From Beijerinckiaceae bacterium (GTDB taxonomy: Bacteria > Pseudomonadota > Alphaproteobacteria > Rhizobiales > Beijerinckiaceae), in assembly GCA_947453155.1 (NCBI GenBank), contig CANGFE010000009.1:1-54042 (forward strand): DNA of 54,042 nucleotides. The letters run 5' to 3'. Positions within the stretch are counted from its first letter, which is position 1, and every line of letters begins with the position of its first letter. This document shows positions 40,783 to 50,550 of the stretch, piece by piece. The position numbers were made by a program, and so were the translations under genes. The notes under the pieces are model-generated. The model made no database searches. It was not told the origin of the DNA and worked only from the letters and a program-made list of their open reading frames with translations.

Positions 40783-41808
40783 GTGATCCTTGCCTTTGTC
40801 GAAGCCTTGCCCAATCCGGTTCTGGTGATCGGGGCAGAGCAATCCATCGGCGCATTTAATGCGGCGGCGCGCGCTTTGTTTCCGCTGCTTGCCTCAGGCC
40901 AGCGGCTCTTGCCGCTTGTTGTGCGCTCGCCCGATATTCTGGATGCCGTGGGTCGCGTGAAGAAGGGCGGGGCGGCCGAGACCGTCAATCTGCACGAGCG
41001 CGTGCCGGTGGAGCGCCTGTTCAAAGTCCATGTTGCGCCCTTTGAAAATAACGGGCAGCGCAATGTGCTCCTGAGCTTTGACGATCTGACCGATGCCAAG
41101 CGCACGGAGCGGATGCGCGTCGATTTCATTGCCAATGCCAGCCATGAATTGCGCACACCGCTCGCCTCGCTGCTGGGCTTTGTCGAAACGCTGCAAGGTG
41201 CGGCGAAAGATGACCCCAATGCGCGCGAGCGGTTTTTGGGCATTATGCGCGATCAGGGCAAGCGCATGGCGCGGCTGATCGATGATCTCCTGTCGCTGTC
41301 ACAAATCGAGCGGCAAGAGCATGTGCGTCCGCAGACGCAGATCGATTTTTCAGATGTCATTCGCCAATGTCTCGACGCTCTTTCGCCCGTGGCCAAAGAT
41401 GCCCATGTGCGGCTTCACATCGAGATTCCGCCCAAACTGCCGATCTCGGGTGATCGCGACGAGCTGATCCGCGTGGTCGAAAATCTCATCGAAAATGCCA
41501 TCAAATATGGGGCTGATGATGAGGGTGCCGATACACAGATTGAAATTGCTTTGATCGAAAAAGAGGGCCAAGCGCGCTTCTCTGTGCGCGATCACGGGGC
41601 GGGCATTGCGCCCGAACATTTGCCGCGTCTCACGGAGCGCTTTTACCGCGTGGATGCCGGCAAGAGCCGCGCCAAGGGTGGCACGGGCTTAGGCCTGGCT
41701 CTGGTGAAACATATTGTGGCGCGCCACCGCGGCGTCTTGCGGATCTGGAGCGAGCCGGGAAAAGGCGCAGAATTTTCCGTCGAAATCCCGTTACAGGCGG
41801 ATGCGTAA
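40783..41808 (+). CDS. PhoR-like sensor histidine kinase without membrane anchor
   Basis: A 341-residue kinase with a short PAS domain (about 5-105), HisKA with the phosphoacceptor in IANASHELRTPLASLLGF and HATPase with NLIENAIKYG, DHGAGI and GGTGLGLALV. This most resembles PhoR, the phosphate-starvation kinase, but the N-terminal membrane part is missing. The GTG start has GAGGGG six bases before it, so the short form seems genuine. No PhoB or pst gene is adjacent; in Rhizobiales phoR usually precedes pstSCAB. A terminator follows the gene. Confidence 0.85.
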   Translation: MILAFVEALPNPVLVIGAEQSIGAFNAAARALFPLLASGQRLLPLVVRSPDILDAVGRVKKGGAAETVNLHERVPVERLFKVHVAPFENNGQRNVLLSFDDLTDAKRTERMRVDFIANASHELRTPLASLLGFVETLQGAAKDDPNARERFLGIMRDQGKRMARLIDDLLSLSQIERQEHVRPQTQIDFSDVIRQCLDALSPVAKDAHVRLHIEIPPKLPISGDRDELIRVVENLIENAIKYGADDEGADTQIEIALIEKEGQARFSVRDHGAGIAPEHLPRLTERFYRVDAGKSRAKGGTGLGLALVKHIVARHRGVLRIWSEPGKGAEFSVEIPLQADA

Positions 41809-41822
41809 GTTTTAGAGCAAAG

Positions 41823-41851
41823 AAAAAGGCCGGGTCACCCCGGCCTTTTTT
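41823..41851. terminator. Terminator between convergent kinase and gcrA genes
   Basis: A 12-bp stem counting A/T pairs (AAAAAGGCCGGG with CCCGGCCTTTTT, 4-nt loop); symmetric runs allow use in both directions. Confidence 0.9.
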
Positions 41852-41861
41852 ATTCGTCACC

Positions 41862-42383
41862 TTAAGCCAGGCGTGTGAGCTGCTGGGCGCGACGTTCGCG
41901 GTCGCGGCGGCGCTCTTGGGCTGGTTGGTAGGCAATGCGCGCATGGTGATTGCAGTAGGGGCCGACATTGGCGCCCTTTGAGCCGCAGAAGCGGAACTCA
42001 GGGGTCGTCGGGTCACCGACCGGCCAGCGGCACATGCCTTCACGCAATTCCATGATCGTGACCATGTCCGACATGGGGATGACCACATCTTCGACGGGCA
42101 TGGGTGCGGGGGCTTCCATCGGGCGGAAGGCCACGGCGAGATTGCCGCGCGCAACCGGGGCTGCCGGGCGCGGGGCAGGGCGGGGCGCAGCTGAGCGCGT
42201 CCGCTGACGGGGCGCGGCCGGGGCCTGCGCCTTTACACGGCCAGACAGGCCGAGACGATGCACTTTGCCAATGACGGCATTGCGCGTGATGCCGTGGGCG
42301 AGTTCTGCCGCAATCTGGCTGGCGCTGAGGCCATCCAGCCAGAGCTTCCGCAAGAGCTCTACACGTTCATCAGTCCAGGACAT
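41862..42383 (-). CDS. gcrA: GcrA cell-cycle regulator
   Basis: A 173-residue alphaproteobacterial regulator. The N-terminus MSWTDERVELLRKLWLDG with SASQIAAEL and TRNAVIGKVHRLGLSG is the diagnostic DNA-binding part; a Pro/Ala/Arg-rich linker leads to the C-terminal domain with CRWPVGDP and FCGSKGANVGPYCNHHARIA, a Cys/His set that contacts sigma70. GcrA binds polymerase and activates promoters with methylated GANTC sites in the S-phase programme. Three GANTC sites lie in the region between this gene and argD. Confidence 0.96.
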   Translation of the reverse strand: MSWTDERVELLRKLWLDGLSASQIAAELAHGITRNAVIGKVHRLGLSGRVKAQAPAAPRQRTRSAAPRPAPRPAAPVARGNLAVAFRPMEAPAPMPVEDVVIPMSDMVTIMELREGMCRWPVGDPTTPEFRFCGSKGANVGPYCNHHARIAYQPAQERRRDRERRAQQLTRLA

Positions 42384-42775
42384 ATGTGTCCTCCTCCAGG
42401 GTCCGCTACACAAGAATCCGGGAGCGCACGCTGCGCCGGTCATATCCGGCGTCGTTTGACGCGATACGCTCAAAGAATGGGCCGCCGTACGAGATGTCGT
42501 AGTCGACGAAGGGGACGCTACACTAGGCGTTGAATCAGGTGCAAGGGAGCGGCGGGCTCCTGCTTTGTTTTCCCCAAGGACTTCAAGAAACTGTCGCCTT
42601 TGCGCCACGTATGCCGATCAAGATGCATGAAAAGCGGTTGTTTGCGCCCCTTTACGCGCCACTTGTCTCATTTGACCGGGGACGCTCGAGAAACTACACT
42701 TGACTCACAAGTTGCCGCCCTCTGGGGCGGCTCTTTCCTTTTAAAGCCCCCGACAATCTGGCTGGAGAAACGTCT
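42384..42775. promoter_or_regulatory. Divergent gcrA/argD regulatory region with three GANTC sites
   Basis: No gene in these 392 nt. GAATC occurs at 42414 and 42532, and GACTC at 42702, all possible CcrM methylation targets. An ACTTGAC element at about 42698 could be part of the argD promoter, and the stretch 42380-42420 may carry the gcrA promoter. Promoter positions are not proven. Confidence 0.5.
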
Positions 42776-43978
42776 GTGACCTCTGCGCTTTTGCCAACCT
42801 ATGCGCGTTATGACCTCGCCTTTGAAAAGGGCGAAGGCGCTTGGCTGACGGCGGTTGGCGGGCAGCGCTATCTGGATTTTGGCGGCGGCATTGCAGTGGC
42901 CAGCCTTGGCTATTCGCATCCCCATCTGGTGGAAGCGCTGACGGAGCAGGCCAAGAAGCTCTGGCACACATCCAATCTCTTCCAGATCCCGGAAGGCGAG
43001 CGGCTGGCGCAGCGCCTCGTTGAAAAATCTTTTGCGGATTTCGTCTTCTTCACCAATTCCGGCGCTGAGGCGATGGAGCTGGCGATCAAAATGGCGCGCA
43101 AATATCAAGCCGCCAGCGGGCATCCGGAAAAATACCGCATCATCACCTTTGAAGGCGCCTTCCATGGGCGCACGCTCGCGACCATCGCAGCAGGTGGCAA
43201 TAAGAAATATCTCGAAGGCTTCGGCCCGCCTGTCGATGGCTTTGATCAAGTGCCTTTCGGCGATCATGAGGCTTTGAAAAAGGCCATTGGTCCGCAGACA
43301 GGCGCGATCCTGATTGAGCCGATCCAGGGCGAGGGTGGTATTCGCCCCGTGCCGCCGCAATGTCTCAAAGGCCTGCGCCAGCTCTGCGATGAGCATGGCC
43401 TCCTGCTGGTGTTCGACGAAGTGCAGACGGGTGTCGGCCGCACGGGCAAACTTTTCGCGCATGAATGGGCGGGCGTGACGCCCGATATTATGGCCGTTGC
43501 CAAGGGCATCGGTGGCGGCTTCCCGCTGGGCGCTTGTCTGGCGACGAAGGAAGCCGGCAAGGGCATGATTGCCGGCACGCATGGCACGACTTATGGCGGC
43601 AATCCGCTCGCTATGGCGGTCGGCAATGCTGTGCTTGATGTTGTTCTGGCAGAAGGCTTTCTCGAGCATGTGTGCGCCATGGGCGCGCGTTTGCGTCAAA
43701 AGCTCGGCGCTGTGCAAGAGCGCCATGCGGGCATTATTGAGCAAGTGCGCGGCGAAGGCCTGATGGTTGGCCTGAAGCTTGTTCCTAACAACGGCGAATT
43801 TGCTGCGGCTGCGCGTGCCGAACATCTGCTCGTCATTCCGGCGGGTGATAATGTTGTGCGTCTTCTACCACCCCTCATCATTGGTGAGGCCGAGGTGGAT
43901 GAAGCGGCCAAGCGGCTCGATGCAGCTTGTGCGCGGATGGAAGCAGCCTTGAAAGAATCCACTGGAGTGAAGGCGTGA
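42776..43978 (+). CDS. argD: Acetylornithine aminotransferase
   Basis: A 400-residue class-III PLP aminotransferase. It has the substrate- and cofactor-site stretches [70 protein letters not shown] and the Schiff-base lysine in [15 protein letters not shown]. It makes N-acetylornithine in arginine synthesis and often also succinyl-diaminopimelate. The GTG start follows GGAGAAA. argF overlaps its stop by one base (TGATG), so the two are coupled. Confidence 0.95.
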   Translation: MTSALLPTYARYDLAFEKGEGAWLTAVGGQRYLDFGGGIAVASLGYSHPHLVEALTEQAKKLWHTSNLFQIPEGERLAQRLVEKSFADFVFFTNSGAEAMELAIKMARKYQAASGHPEKYRIITFEGAFHGRTLATIAAGGNKKYLEGFGPPVDGFDQVPFGDHEALKKAIGPQTGAILIEPIQGEGGIRPVPPQCLKGLRQLCDEHGLLLVFDEVQTGVGRTGKLFAHEWAGVTPDIMAVAKGIGGGFPLGACLATKEAGKGMIAGTHGTTYGGNPLAMAVGNAVLDVVLAEGFLEHVCAMGARLRQKLGAVQERHAGIIEQVRGEGLMVGLKLVPNNGEFAAAARAEHLLVIPAGDNVVRLLPPLIIGEAEVDEAAKRLDAACARMEAALKESTGVKA

Positions 43979-44922
43979 TGAGCGCGCAAAGCACAGGCGC
44001 AGCGCGCCATTTCCTTGATCTGTCCGATATTGATGCGAGCGAATTGCGCCGCATTCTTGACTGGTCGATTGCAACCAAAAAAGCCCGCGTGAAGGGCGTG
44101 CGTGCCAAAAGCCGCCCGCTGGATGGCCGCGCACTGGCGATGATTTTCGACAAGCCCTCGACGCGCACACGTGTCTCTTTCGATATGGCCATGCGCGAGC
44201 TTGGCGGCGAAACGCTGATGCTGACGGGGGCAGAAATGCAGCTCGGCCGTGGCGAGACCATTGCCGATACGGCGCGCGTTTTATCGCGCTATGTCGATGC
44301 GATCATGATCCGTATTCTCGACCATGATGACATGGTCGAACTCGCCCGCTTTGCCAGCGTGCCGGTGATTAATGCTTTGACCAAGCGTTCGCATCCTTGC
44401 CAAGTCATGGCTGATGTCATGACGTTTGAAGAGCACAAGGGCTCGATCAAGGGCCGCACGGTGGCTTGGACGGGCGACGCTAACAATGTGCTGACCAGCT
44501 GGATTCATGCCGCTCAGCGTTTCGACTTCACGATTAATGTCGCAACGCCGGAAGAATTTGCGCCGAGTGCTGCGATTGTCGATTGGGCGAAAGCCAATGG
44601 CACCAAGCTGAACGTGACGCGCGATCCGCGCGAAGCGGTGCGTGGCGTGGATTGCATCATTTCCGATTGCTGGGTGTCGATGGGTGATGAGGATGAGGCC
44701 CGCAAGCGCCATAATCTTCTGGCACGCTATCAGGTGAATGACGATTTGATGGCCACCGCCGGCCCGCAGGCGATCTTCATGCATTGCTTGCCCGCGCATC
44801 GTGGGGAAGAAGTGACGGACGCTGTGATCGATGGTCCGCAATCGGTCGTTTTTGACGAGGCGGAAAACCGCCTTCATGCGCAAAAGGGCGTTCTCGCCTG
44901 GTGTCTTGGTGAATTGAAGTGA
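43978..44922 (+). CDS. argF: Ornithine carbamoyltransferase
   Basis: A 314-residue enzyme making citrulline from ornithine and carbamoyl phosphate. The carbamoyl phosphate site is [10 protein letters not shown], with [24 protein letters not shown] and the ornithine/catalytic Cys loop [13 protein letters not shown]. It is coupled to argD upstream and to hslO downstream (ATG-overlap around the stop), the arrangement common in Rhizobiales. Nothing unusual in length or active site. Confidence 0.96.
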   Translation: MSAQSTGAARHFLDLSDIDASELRRILDWSIATKKARVKGVRAKSRPLDGRALAMIFDKPSTRTRVSFDMAMRELGGETLMLTGAEMQLGRGETIADTARVLSRYVDAIMIRILDHDDMVELARFASVPVINALTKRSHPCQVMADVMTFEEHKGSIKGRTVAWTGDANNVLTSWIHAAQRFDFTINVATPEEFAPSAAIVDWAKANGTKLNVTRDPREAVRGVDCIISDCWVSMGDEDEARKRHNLLARYQVNDDLMATAGPQAIFMHCLPAHRGEEVTDAVIDGPQSVVFDEAENRLHAQKGVLAWCLGELK

Positions 44923-45893
44923 GTGAATCCGCTTCGCGTCCCGTCTCGGATTTTGGGTCCGATGATGTGGTGCTGCCTTTCGTCGTAGAGCCGTTGGAAA
45001 GCCGTGGCCGTCTCGTGCGGCTGGGGCCTTCGGTGGATCGCATCCTCGCCCAGCATGGCTATCCAGCACCTGTCGCGCGCCTTGTCGGCGAAGCGGCAGC
45101 GCTGACCGTTTTGCTGGGCTCGGCGCTGAAGTTTGAAGGCCGCTTTCAGGTGCAAACACGCACCGAAGGTGTCGTCGATATGATCGTGATCGATTTCGAT
45201 GCGCCTGATCGTGTGCGCGGCTTTGCGCGTTTCAATGCAGAAGGTTTGGCGCAAGCCATTGCCACGCATGAAGCAGCGCCTGCGCAATTGCTGGGTCGTG
45301 GGCATCTCGCTTTGACGATTGATCAGGGCGGAGATTTTTCGCGCTATCAAGGTGTCGTGCCGCTGGACGGGCAGGGGCTTGAACAGGCGGCACATCAATA
45401 TTTCCTGCAATCGGAACAGATTCCGACGGTTGTGCGCCTTGCTGTCGCTGAAAGCGTCACGGGCGATGGTGTCAGCTGGCGCGCAGGCGGCCTGATGATG
45501 CAATTCCTGCCGCAATCGGTGGACCGTATGCGCCAAGCCGATCTGCATTCCGGTGATGCACCTGATGGGGCCAATATCCAGCAGGGTGTGGAAGATGATG
45601 CTTGGGTCGAGGCCAAGAGCCTTGTCGCCACGATCGAAGATCATGAATTGGTTGATCCGACTTTGTCGAGCGAACGGCTGCTCTATCGGCTGTTTCACGA
45701 GCGCGGCGTGAAAGTGTTTGAAGGCCAATCTGTGCAGCATGCCTGCAGCTGTTCGACGCAGCGCATTGAAGACATGTTGCGCGGTTTCACCGTGCAAGAA
45801 CGCAAAGACATGGTCGGCGACAATGGTCGCATCGGCGTGACTTGTGAATTCTGCTCGACGCACCGCGACTTTGACCCGAAAGATTTCGATTAA
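44919..45893 (+). CDS. hslO: Hsp33 redox-regulated chaperone
   Basis: A 324-residue cytoplasmic holdase activated by oxidation. The C-terminal zinc switch has the four Cys as CSCSTQR and VTCEFCSTH (CxC...CxxC), and the N-terminal part has [20 protein letters not shown] and [12 protein letters not shown] typical of the fold. Start codon GTG overlaps the argF stop. A palindromic repeat follows the stop and may serve as a terminator. Confidence 0.94.
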   Translation: MSESASRPVSDFGSDDVVLPFVVEPLESRGRLVRLGPSVDRILAQHGYPAPVARLVGEAAALTVLLGSALKFEGRFQVQTRTEGVVDMIVIDFDAPDRVRGFARFNAEGLAQAIATHEAAPAQLLGRGHLALTIDQGGDFSRYQGVVPLDGQGLEQAAHQYFLQSEQIPTVVRLAVAESVTGDGVSWRAGGLMMQFLPQSVDRMRQADLHSGDAPDGANIQQGVEDDAWVEAKSLVATIEDHELVDPTLSSERLLYRLFHERGVKVFEGQSVQHACSCSTQRIEDMLRGFTVQERKDMVGDNGRIGVTCEFCSTHRDFDPKDFD

Positions 45894-45896
45894 CCG

Positions 45897-45973
45897 CGTC
45901 CTTGCGAGCGAAGCGAAGCAATCCAGAGGCAATATGCGCAAGTCTGGTTTGCTTCGCTTCGCTCGCAATGACG
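45897..45973. repeat. REP-like palindromic element
   Basis: Left arm TTGCGAGCGAAGCGAAGCAA and right arm TTGCTTCGCTTCGCTCGCAA form a near-perfect inverted repeat with a 20-25-nt centre. The same element occurs again near 47.6 kb. This type of interspersed repeat is common in Rhizobiales intergenic regions. Confidence 0.88.
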
Positions 45974-46043
45974 GTGAGAGTTGCGCGAAAACGGGTTTCT
46001 CTTTATTCAAGATCCACAAAATAACGAGGAAACAGGCGCATTC

Positions 46044-46841
46044 ATGTCTGATGTGAAGATCCGTTTGCGTGATCTCTCCAAAGTCTTTTCAACGCGCGCG
46101 GGTGCCTTTACGGCGCTTGAGCCGATGACGCTTGATATTCCAGCCGGCTGTTTCTTCATGATTGTCGGCCCGTCTGGCTGTGGCAAAACCACTTTGCTGC
46201 GCATTCTGGCCGGGCTTGAGACGCCGACTTCCGGCACGCTTGAAGTCACCAAGCCTGCGGCGGGTCGGCCTTCCAATTCTATGGTCTTTCAAGGCGACTC
46301 CCTGTTTCCTTGGATGACGGTTTTTGAAAATGCCGCCTATGGCCTGCGCATGCGTCATCGCCCCGAAGGCGAGATCAAAGATGTCGTCGGGCATTATTTG
46401 CAGCGCACCGGTCTGTCGCGTTTTCACAATAGCTATCCGCATCAATTGTCGGGCGGTATGCGCCAGCGCGTCTCTATTGCGCGCGCTTTTGCCAATGATC
46501 CCGACATTCTCTTGATGGACGAGCCCTTTTCCGCGCTCGACGAGCAGAACAAGATTCTGCTGCAAGAAGAATTGCTGCGCATCTGGGAAGAGACGCGCAA
46601 GACGGTCATGTTCATCACCCATTCGGTCGATGAGGCTGTCACGCTGGGTGATCGCATCATGATCATGACGGCCCATCCGGGCCGCGCGAAACAGATTGTC
46701 GATGTGCCGTTTGAGCGCCCGCGTCGCGTGCTGGAGCTGCGTGCCAAGCCCGAATATGGCGAATTGGTCTATTCGATCTGGGGCCATTTGCGTGATGAAG
46801 TGCAGCGTGCGCGTGCTTTGGACGAAGGGACTGCGGCATGA
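46044..46841 (+). CDS. ABC transporter ATP-binding protein (nitrate/sulfonate/taurine type)
   Basis: A 265-residue ATPase with Walker A GPSGCGKTT, Q-loop VFQGDSLFPWMTV, signature LSGGMRQR, Walker B ILLMDEPFSALDE and H-loop FITHSVDEA. The FPWMTV and ITHSVDEAV features are those of the SsuB/TauB/NrtD group. The start at 46044 has a GAGGAAA site and begins the fold; the open frame upstream runs through the repeat element. The cognate permease overlaps the stop by ATGA. No binding protein is nearby. Confidence 0.9.
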   Translation: MSDVKIRLRDLSKVFSTRAGAFTALEPMTLDIPAGCFFMIVGPSGCGKTTLLRILAGLETPTSGTLEVTKPAAGRPSNSMVFQGDSLFPWMTVFENAAYGLRMRHRPEGEIKDVVGHYLQRTGLSRFHNSYPHQLSGGMRQRVSIARAFANDPDILLMDEPFSALDEQNKILLQEELLRIWEETRKTVMFITHSVDEAVTLGDRIMIMTAHPGRAKQIVDVPFERPRRVLELRAKPEYGELVYSIWGHLRDEVQRARALDEGTAA

Positions 46842-47623
46842 AAAAGTCCGGCACTTTCGGTTTGAGCCAAGACACAGTGGAGCGTCTGCTCAACTTTGCT
46901 TCGCCCGTCATTCTTCTGCTGATCTGGGAACTCTGCGCGCGCTTTGGCGTGATTGATGTGCGCTTCTTCCCGGCGCCCTCAAAGATTTTCACGCAGTTCA
47001 TGGTCATGGTTGAGAATGGCCAGCTGTGGAAGCATTTCTGGGCCTCCATGCAGCGCCTCTTCTGGGGCTTTCTGTTTGGTGGCGTGCCTGCGCTTGCGCT
47101 TGGTGTGGCCATGGGCCTGTCGCGGCCCTTGCGCATGTTGGTGGAGCCGCTGGTGTCTGCCACCTATCCAGTGCCGAAAAGTGCCATTCTGCCGCTGGTT
47201 TTATTGATTTTCGGTCTTGGTGAGAGTTCAAAAATCGTCATGGTCGGCATCGGGATTTTCTTTCCCATTGTCATCAATGCCATGGCGGGCGTGCTGGAAA
47301 TCCAGAAGATTTATTTCGACGTGTCGAAGAATTTTGGCGCGAGCCGCTGGCAAGTGTTTCGTACAGTTGCGTTGCCGGGCGCCATGCCGCTCATTCTCAC
47401 CGGCGTGAAACTCGGTATTGGCATGGGGCTTGTGCTGATCTCGATTGCTGAAATGGTCGGCGCGAAAAGCGGCCTCGGGTTTATGATGTGGAATGCGTGG
47501 GAAATTCTCTCGGTCGAGACCATGTATGTCGGCCTCATCGTGATTGCCGTGCTCGGGATTATCTTTTCGCAGATCGTCACCGAGATCGAGCGCATGATCG
47601 TGCCGTGGCGGAACGCGCGCTAA
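46838..47623 (+). CDS. ABC transporter permease (SsuC/TauC type)
   Basis: A 261-residue inner-membrane protein with six segments. The coupling loop is seen as VSKNFGASRWQVFRTVALPGAMP, here residues about 163-185; RFFPAPSKIFTQF and YPVPKSAILPLVLL match the taurine/nitrate/sulfonate permeases. It forms one unit with the preceding ATPase gene. The absent binding protein prevents assignment of a substrate. A palindromic repeat follows the gene. Confidence 0.9.
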   Translation: MKKSGTFGLSQDTVERLLNFASPVILLLIWELCARFGVIDVRFFPAPSKIFTQFMVMVENGQLWKHFWASMQRLFWGFLFGGVPALALGVAMGLSRPLRMLVEPLVSATYPVPKSAILPLVLLIFGLGESSKIVMVGIGIFFPIVINAMAGVLEIQKIYFDVSKNFGASRWQVFRTVALPGAMPLILTGVKLGIGMGLVLISIAEMVGAKSGLGFMMWNAWEILSVETMYVGLIVIAVLGIIFSQIVTEIERMIVPWRNAR

Positions 47624-47629
47624 GTTTTA

Positions 47630-47720
47630 AACCGTCATTGCGAGCGAAGCGAAGCAACCCAGAGGCCTCACGTGAAGCTCCTGGGTTGCTTCGTCGCTTT
47701 GCTCCTCGCAATGACGGGTT
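47630..47720. repeat. REP-like palindromic element between convergent genes
   Basis: CCGTCATTGCGAGCGAAGCG followed by AAGCAACCCAG forms the left arm; CTGGGTTGCTTCG with CTCGCAATGACGGG forms the right arm. It matches the element after hslO, has a short hairpin tip, and fills the space between two convergent genes, where it may act as terminator. Confidence 0.9.
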
Positions 47721-48675
47721 AAATGTCGGCAAACCCATCGGTCGCAGCAACAAGTGCGCGCTGGATGCCTGTTTCTACCGTGGCATGCCCAGCATCGGGC
47801 ACAATCTCAAGGTGCGAACCCGGCCAGTTTTGGTGCAATTCATAAGCCGTGACGGGTGGCGTCACGCTGTCATAGCGGCCTTGCACGATCACGCCCGGAA
47901 TTGTGGAGAGGCGATCCGCATTATGCAGAATTTGCCCCTCATCCAGAAATGACTGGTGCATGAAATAATGCGCTTCGATGCGCGCCAATGCGCGTGTTTG
48001 TGGGCTGGCGTAAGAGGGCGCCGGCGCAGCAGGTGGTATACGCGGCGTCAGCATGAGAAGCTTGGCTTCATAAGCGCACCAATGCGCTGCTGCGGCGATC
48101 TCGATATTTTCATCGCCGCTGGTGAGGCGTTGATGATAGGCGCGCACCAGATCATCGCGCTCGTCTTCCGGAATGAAGCCAGCAAAAGCCGCATGGGCTT
48201 CTGGAAAGAGATGGCGTGCGCCATCGCCATAGAGCCAATCCACTTCACGCTGGCGTGCGGTAAAAACCCCGCGCAGCACAAGGCTTTTCACACGTTTGGT
48301 ATGGCTTTGCGCATAGGCGAGCGCCAAAGTCGCGCCCCATGAACCACCCAGCACGCAATGGAATTGCGTGATGCCGAGATGCGCGCGCAGGCGCTCAATG
48401 TCGGCAATCAGATGCGGTGTGGAATTATTGTCGAGCGAGCCGATGGGTTTTGAGCGTCCCGCGCCACGCTGGTCAAACAGGACGATGCGGTAGCGCTCAG
48501 GATCAAACAGGCGACGATTGTCGGTGGAGCATCCGCCACCCGGTCCGCCATGCAGAAAGAGCGCGGGTTTTCCCTCGGGATTGCCACAAGTTTCCCAATA
48601 GAGCGTGTGGCCGTCGCCGGTTTCCAAAGCACCGATGGCATAGGGGTCAATCGGTGGATAGAAACCGGCGCGCAT
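47719..48675 (-). CDS. pip: Proline iminopeptidase
   Basis: A 318-residue alpha/beta hydrolase of peptidase family S33. Markers are FLHGGPGGGCS (oxyanion hole), FDQRGAGRSKP, the nucleophile elbow LGGSWGATLALAYA, and the Asp/His pair QGRYDSVTPP and PDAGHATVE. It removes N-terminal proline from peptides in the cytoplasm. The start at 48675 lies four bases after the stop of the upstream EutA-like gene on the same strand, so cotranscription is likely, though no link in function is evident. Confidence 0.93.
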   Translation of the reverse strand: MRAGFYPPIDPYAIGALETGDGHTLYWETCGNPEGKPALFLHGGPGGGCSTDNRRLFDPERYRIVLFDQRGAGRSKPIGSLDNNSTPHLIADIERLRAHLGITQFHCVLGGSWGATLALAYAQSHTKRVKSLVLRGVFTARQREVDWLYGDGARHLFPEAHAAFAGFIPEDERDDLVRAYHQRLTSGDENIEIAAAAHWCAYEAKLLMLTPRIPPAAPAPSYASPQTRALARIEAHYFMHQSFLDEGQILHNADRLSTIPGVIVQGRYDSVTPPVTAYELHQNWPGSHLEIVPDAGHATVETGIQRALVAATDGFADI

Positions 48676-48679
48676 ATTT

Positions 48680-50200
48680 TTAGACCTTCGCGCTCTCCAC
48701 GCGGCCCAGTGCGGCCGACGTCGGGAAGACGAGCGACTTGATGACGACAGGCACGGCGCCCGAGGTTTCAAGCATCGCGCCAATGTCGATGAAGTCGAAC
48801 TCTTTCAGATTGATCCCGTCGATCGAGACAATCGGATTGGTCATCTTCTGCTCTTCCATGCAGTGAATGCCGACAAGGCCACCAATGTCGCCATCGCCCA
48901 CGAGCACGAGCGGGAAGCCTTTGCCCATATGCACGGACAAGCCCTTGCGCACGCCCTTCACGAAATCATCGAGACGACGGAAAGTCGCTGAGCCACCCCA
49001 GCGATAGCACATGGCCACCGCCTGTTCGCCTTCATGCAAATCGAGACGGCGCAAGGCGGTCTGGATCGATGCGGCAATGGCATCGACATTCAGTTCTTCC
49101 TCTTCAAGTGGAAGATCTGGCGTAATGACAGGCACATTTCGCACGGGCAGCACATCCAGCGGATTGACGAAAATCGTCGAGCCCGACACCTGGATCGTAT
49201 ATTGCGAGGCGCCAACGACTGTTGCGCGAATGCCTTCATCCGGACGCTCAAGGCGCGGGCCCCAAGCGGTGACGCGCTTCAAAATCGCGGCAGCGAGTTT
49301 GGGACCCAAGTCACCAAAGCCCGCTTTCTGGCGGTTGTAGACATATTCCGAGACGCCACCCGAGAAGGTGACAGCATCGGGCTTCTTGTCATTCTTCAGC
49401 GCATCGACGCGCAAAAGCGAAGCTGTTTCGGGCGACAGCTTTTGCGCGCTGATACATTCCATCAGGCGCTCGGCCATTCGGTCGATCAGGGCGTCGAGTT
49501 TCGCCTCATCAGGCTTGGTGCCCATTTCGAGCGTCAGGCCGACTTCCGCGGCAAAGCGGCGGGCGGCTTCTTCAATGCGGACAATCTTGCCCTCGGCATC
49601 GAAGGAGAGGGTGCGCGCGCCCACATCAATGGCGGTCATTTCGACGATTTCGCCCTGCTCGCAGACGGCGATTTTCGATGTGCCACCGCCAATGTCGATG
49701 TTCATGACACGGCATTTTTCGCGAAGTGAGCGGGCGGCTGCGCCCGAGCCGAAGGCGGCGAGCGTGGTTTCCAGCCCGTCACCGGCCGAAACCGAGACGA
49801 ATTTGCCGGTCTGGGCGGCAAAGAGCTCGCCGATGGCCCGCGCATTGTTGCGGCGCACAGCGACGCCCGTGAGGATCAGGGCGCCCGTGTCGATCGACAT
49901 GGGGTCGATACCGGCCATTTCATATTGCTTGTCGATAAAGGCGCCGAGCTTGGCCTTATCGATTTCGGTCAAATCGGCCGTGTAGGGGGTCAAAAGCACG
50001 TCGGATTCGTGAAAAACCTCACGTTCCGTGACCACATAGCGGTTATCGACGCGTTCCAGCACAAGGCGGGAAAAGACGAGGTGGGAGGTCGAGGAGCCGA
50101 TATCGACGCCGACGCTCACCAGGCGGATTTCGTCTTCCTCTTCGAGGCTGCGCCGCACATTGCTGAAAAATACGCGTCCCCCAACGGCCTCGTCACTCAT
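48680..50200 (-). CDS. EutA-like ethanolamine ammonia-lyase reactivase family protein (first paralogue)
   Basis: A 506-residue protein of the actin/Hsp70 ATPase superfamily, nearest to EutA. Phosphate motif 1 is SVGVDIGSSTSHLVF (about 29-43) and motif 2 MNIDIGGGTSKIAV; further family parts are DTGALILTGVAVRRNNA, TFSGGVSEYVYN and VVGASQYTIQVSG. EutA reactivates B12-dependent ethanolamine ammonia-lyase by exchanging damaged cobalamin. Neither eutB nor eutC is in the window. The ATG at 50200 follows CAGGAGC. It is divergent from a second paralogue. It may reactivate another cofactor enzyme. Confidence 0.85.
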   Translation of the reverse strand: MSDEAVGGRVFFSNVRRSLEEEDEIRLVSVGVDIGSSTSHLVFSRLVLERVDNRYVVTEREVFHESDVLLTPYTADLTEIDKAKLGAFIDKQYEMAGIDPMSIDTGALILTGVAVRRNNARAIGELFAAQTGKFVSVSAGDGLETTLAAFGSGAAARSLREKCRVMNIDIGGGTSKIAVCEQGEIVEMTAIDVGARTLSFDAEGKIVRIEEAARRFAAEVGLTLEMGTKPDEAKLDALIDRMAERLMECISAQKLSPETASLLRVDALKNDKKPDAVTFSGGVSEYVYNRQKAGFGDLGPKLAAAILKRVTAWGPRLERPDEGIRATVVGASQYTIQVSGSTIFVNPLDVLPVRNVPVITPDLPLEEEELNVDAIAASIQTALRRLDLHEGEQAVAMCYRWGGSATFRRLDDFVKGVRKGLSVHMGKGFPLVLVGDGDIGGLVGIHCMEEQKMTNPIVSIDGINLKEFDFIDIGAMLETSGAVPVVIKSLVFPTSAALGRVESAKV

Positions 50201-50550
50201 CCTGGCGCTCCTGTCACCTATTTTGGCCCGGTTTCCCGGGGCTTTGCTGTTGTCTTTTGCAATCGGCCAAAGCCGGGGGCGTGTCAACCACGCCGCCCCC
50301 TAAAGAAAGCTTTGTTTTCAGGGGGCTCGGGGCCTTCAGACTGCTGTTTCCGCTTGCCTTTGACCCGTCTAGACCTTAGTCGAATGAGAGACAATAAAAA
50401 TAAGCCTCGGACCAAAAGCGGGGCGGGAGGACGCGGGCCCCGAAAGGACCGCCGACGAGACTTCAGGCGCCATCGGGCCACACCCCCTCAAGAGGGTCGT
50501 TCCGGTTTCTTCTGCGCGCCCAATTCAAAACAACAAGGGACGCGTTTTTC
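50201..50550. promoter_or_regulatory. Divergent regulatory region between the two EutA-like genes
   Basis: No gene found in these 350 nt. It must contain the promoters of both genes. An inverted repeat, GCCCCCT at 50295 and AGGGGGC at 50320, may be a hairpin or operator. No GGAAC stress promoter is present. Confidence 0.45.

Noticed and set aside
45897-47720. CRISPR-like repeat pair
   Set aside because: Two palindromic elements 1.7 kb apart with genes between them and no spacers; they are REP-type elements.
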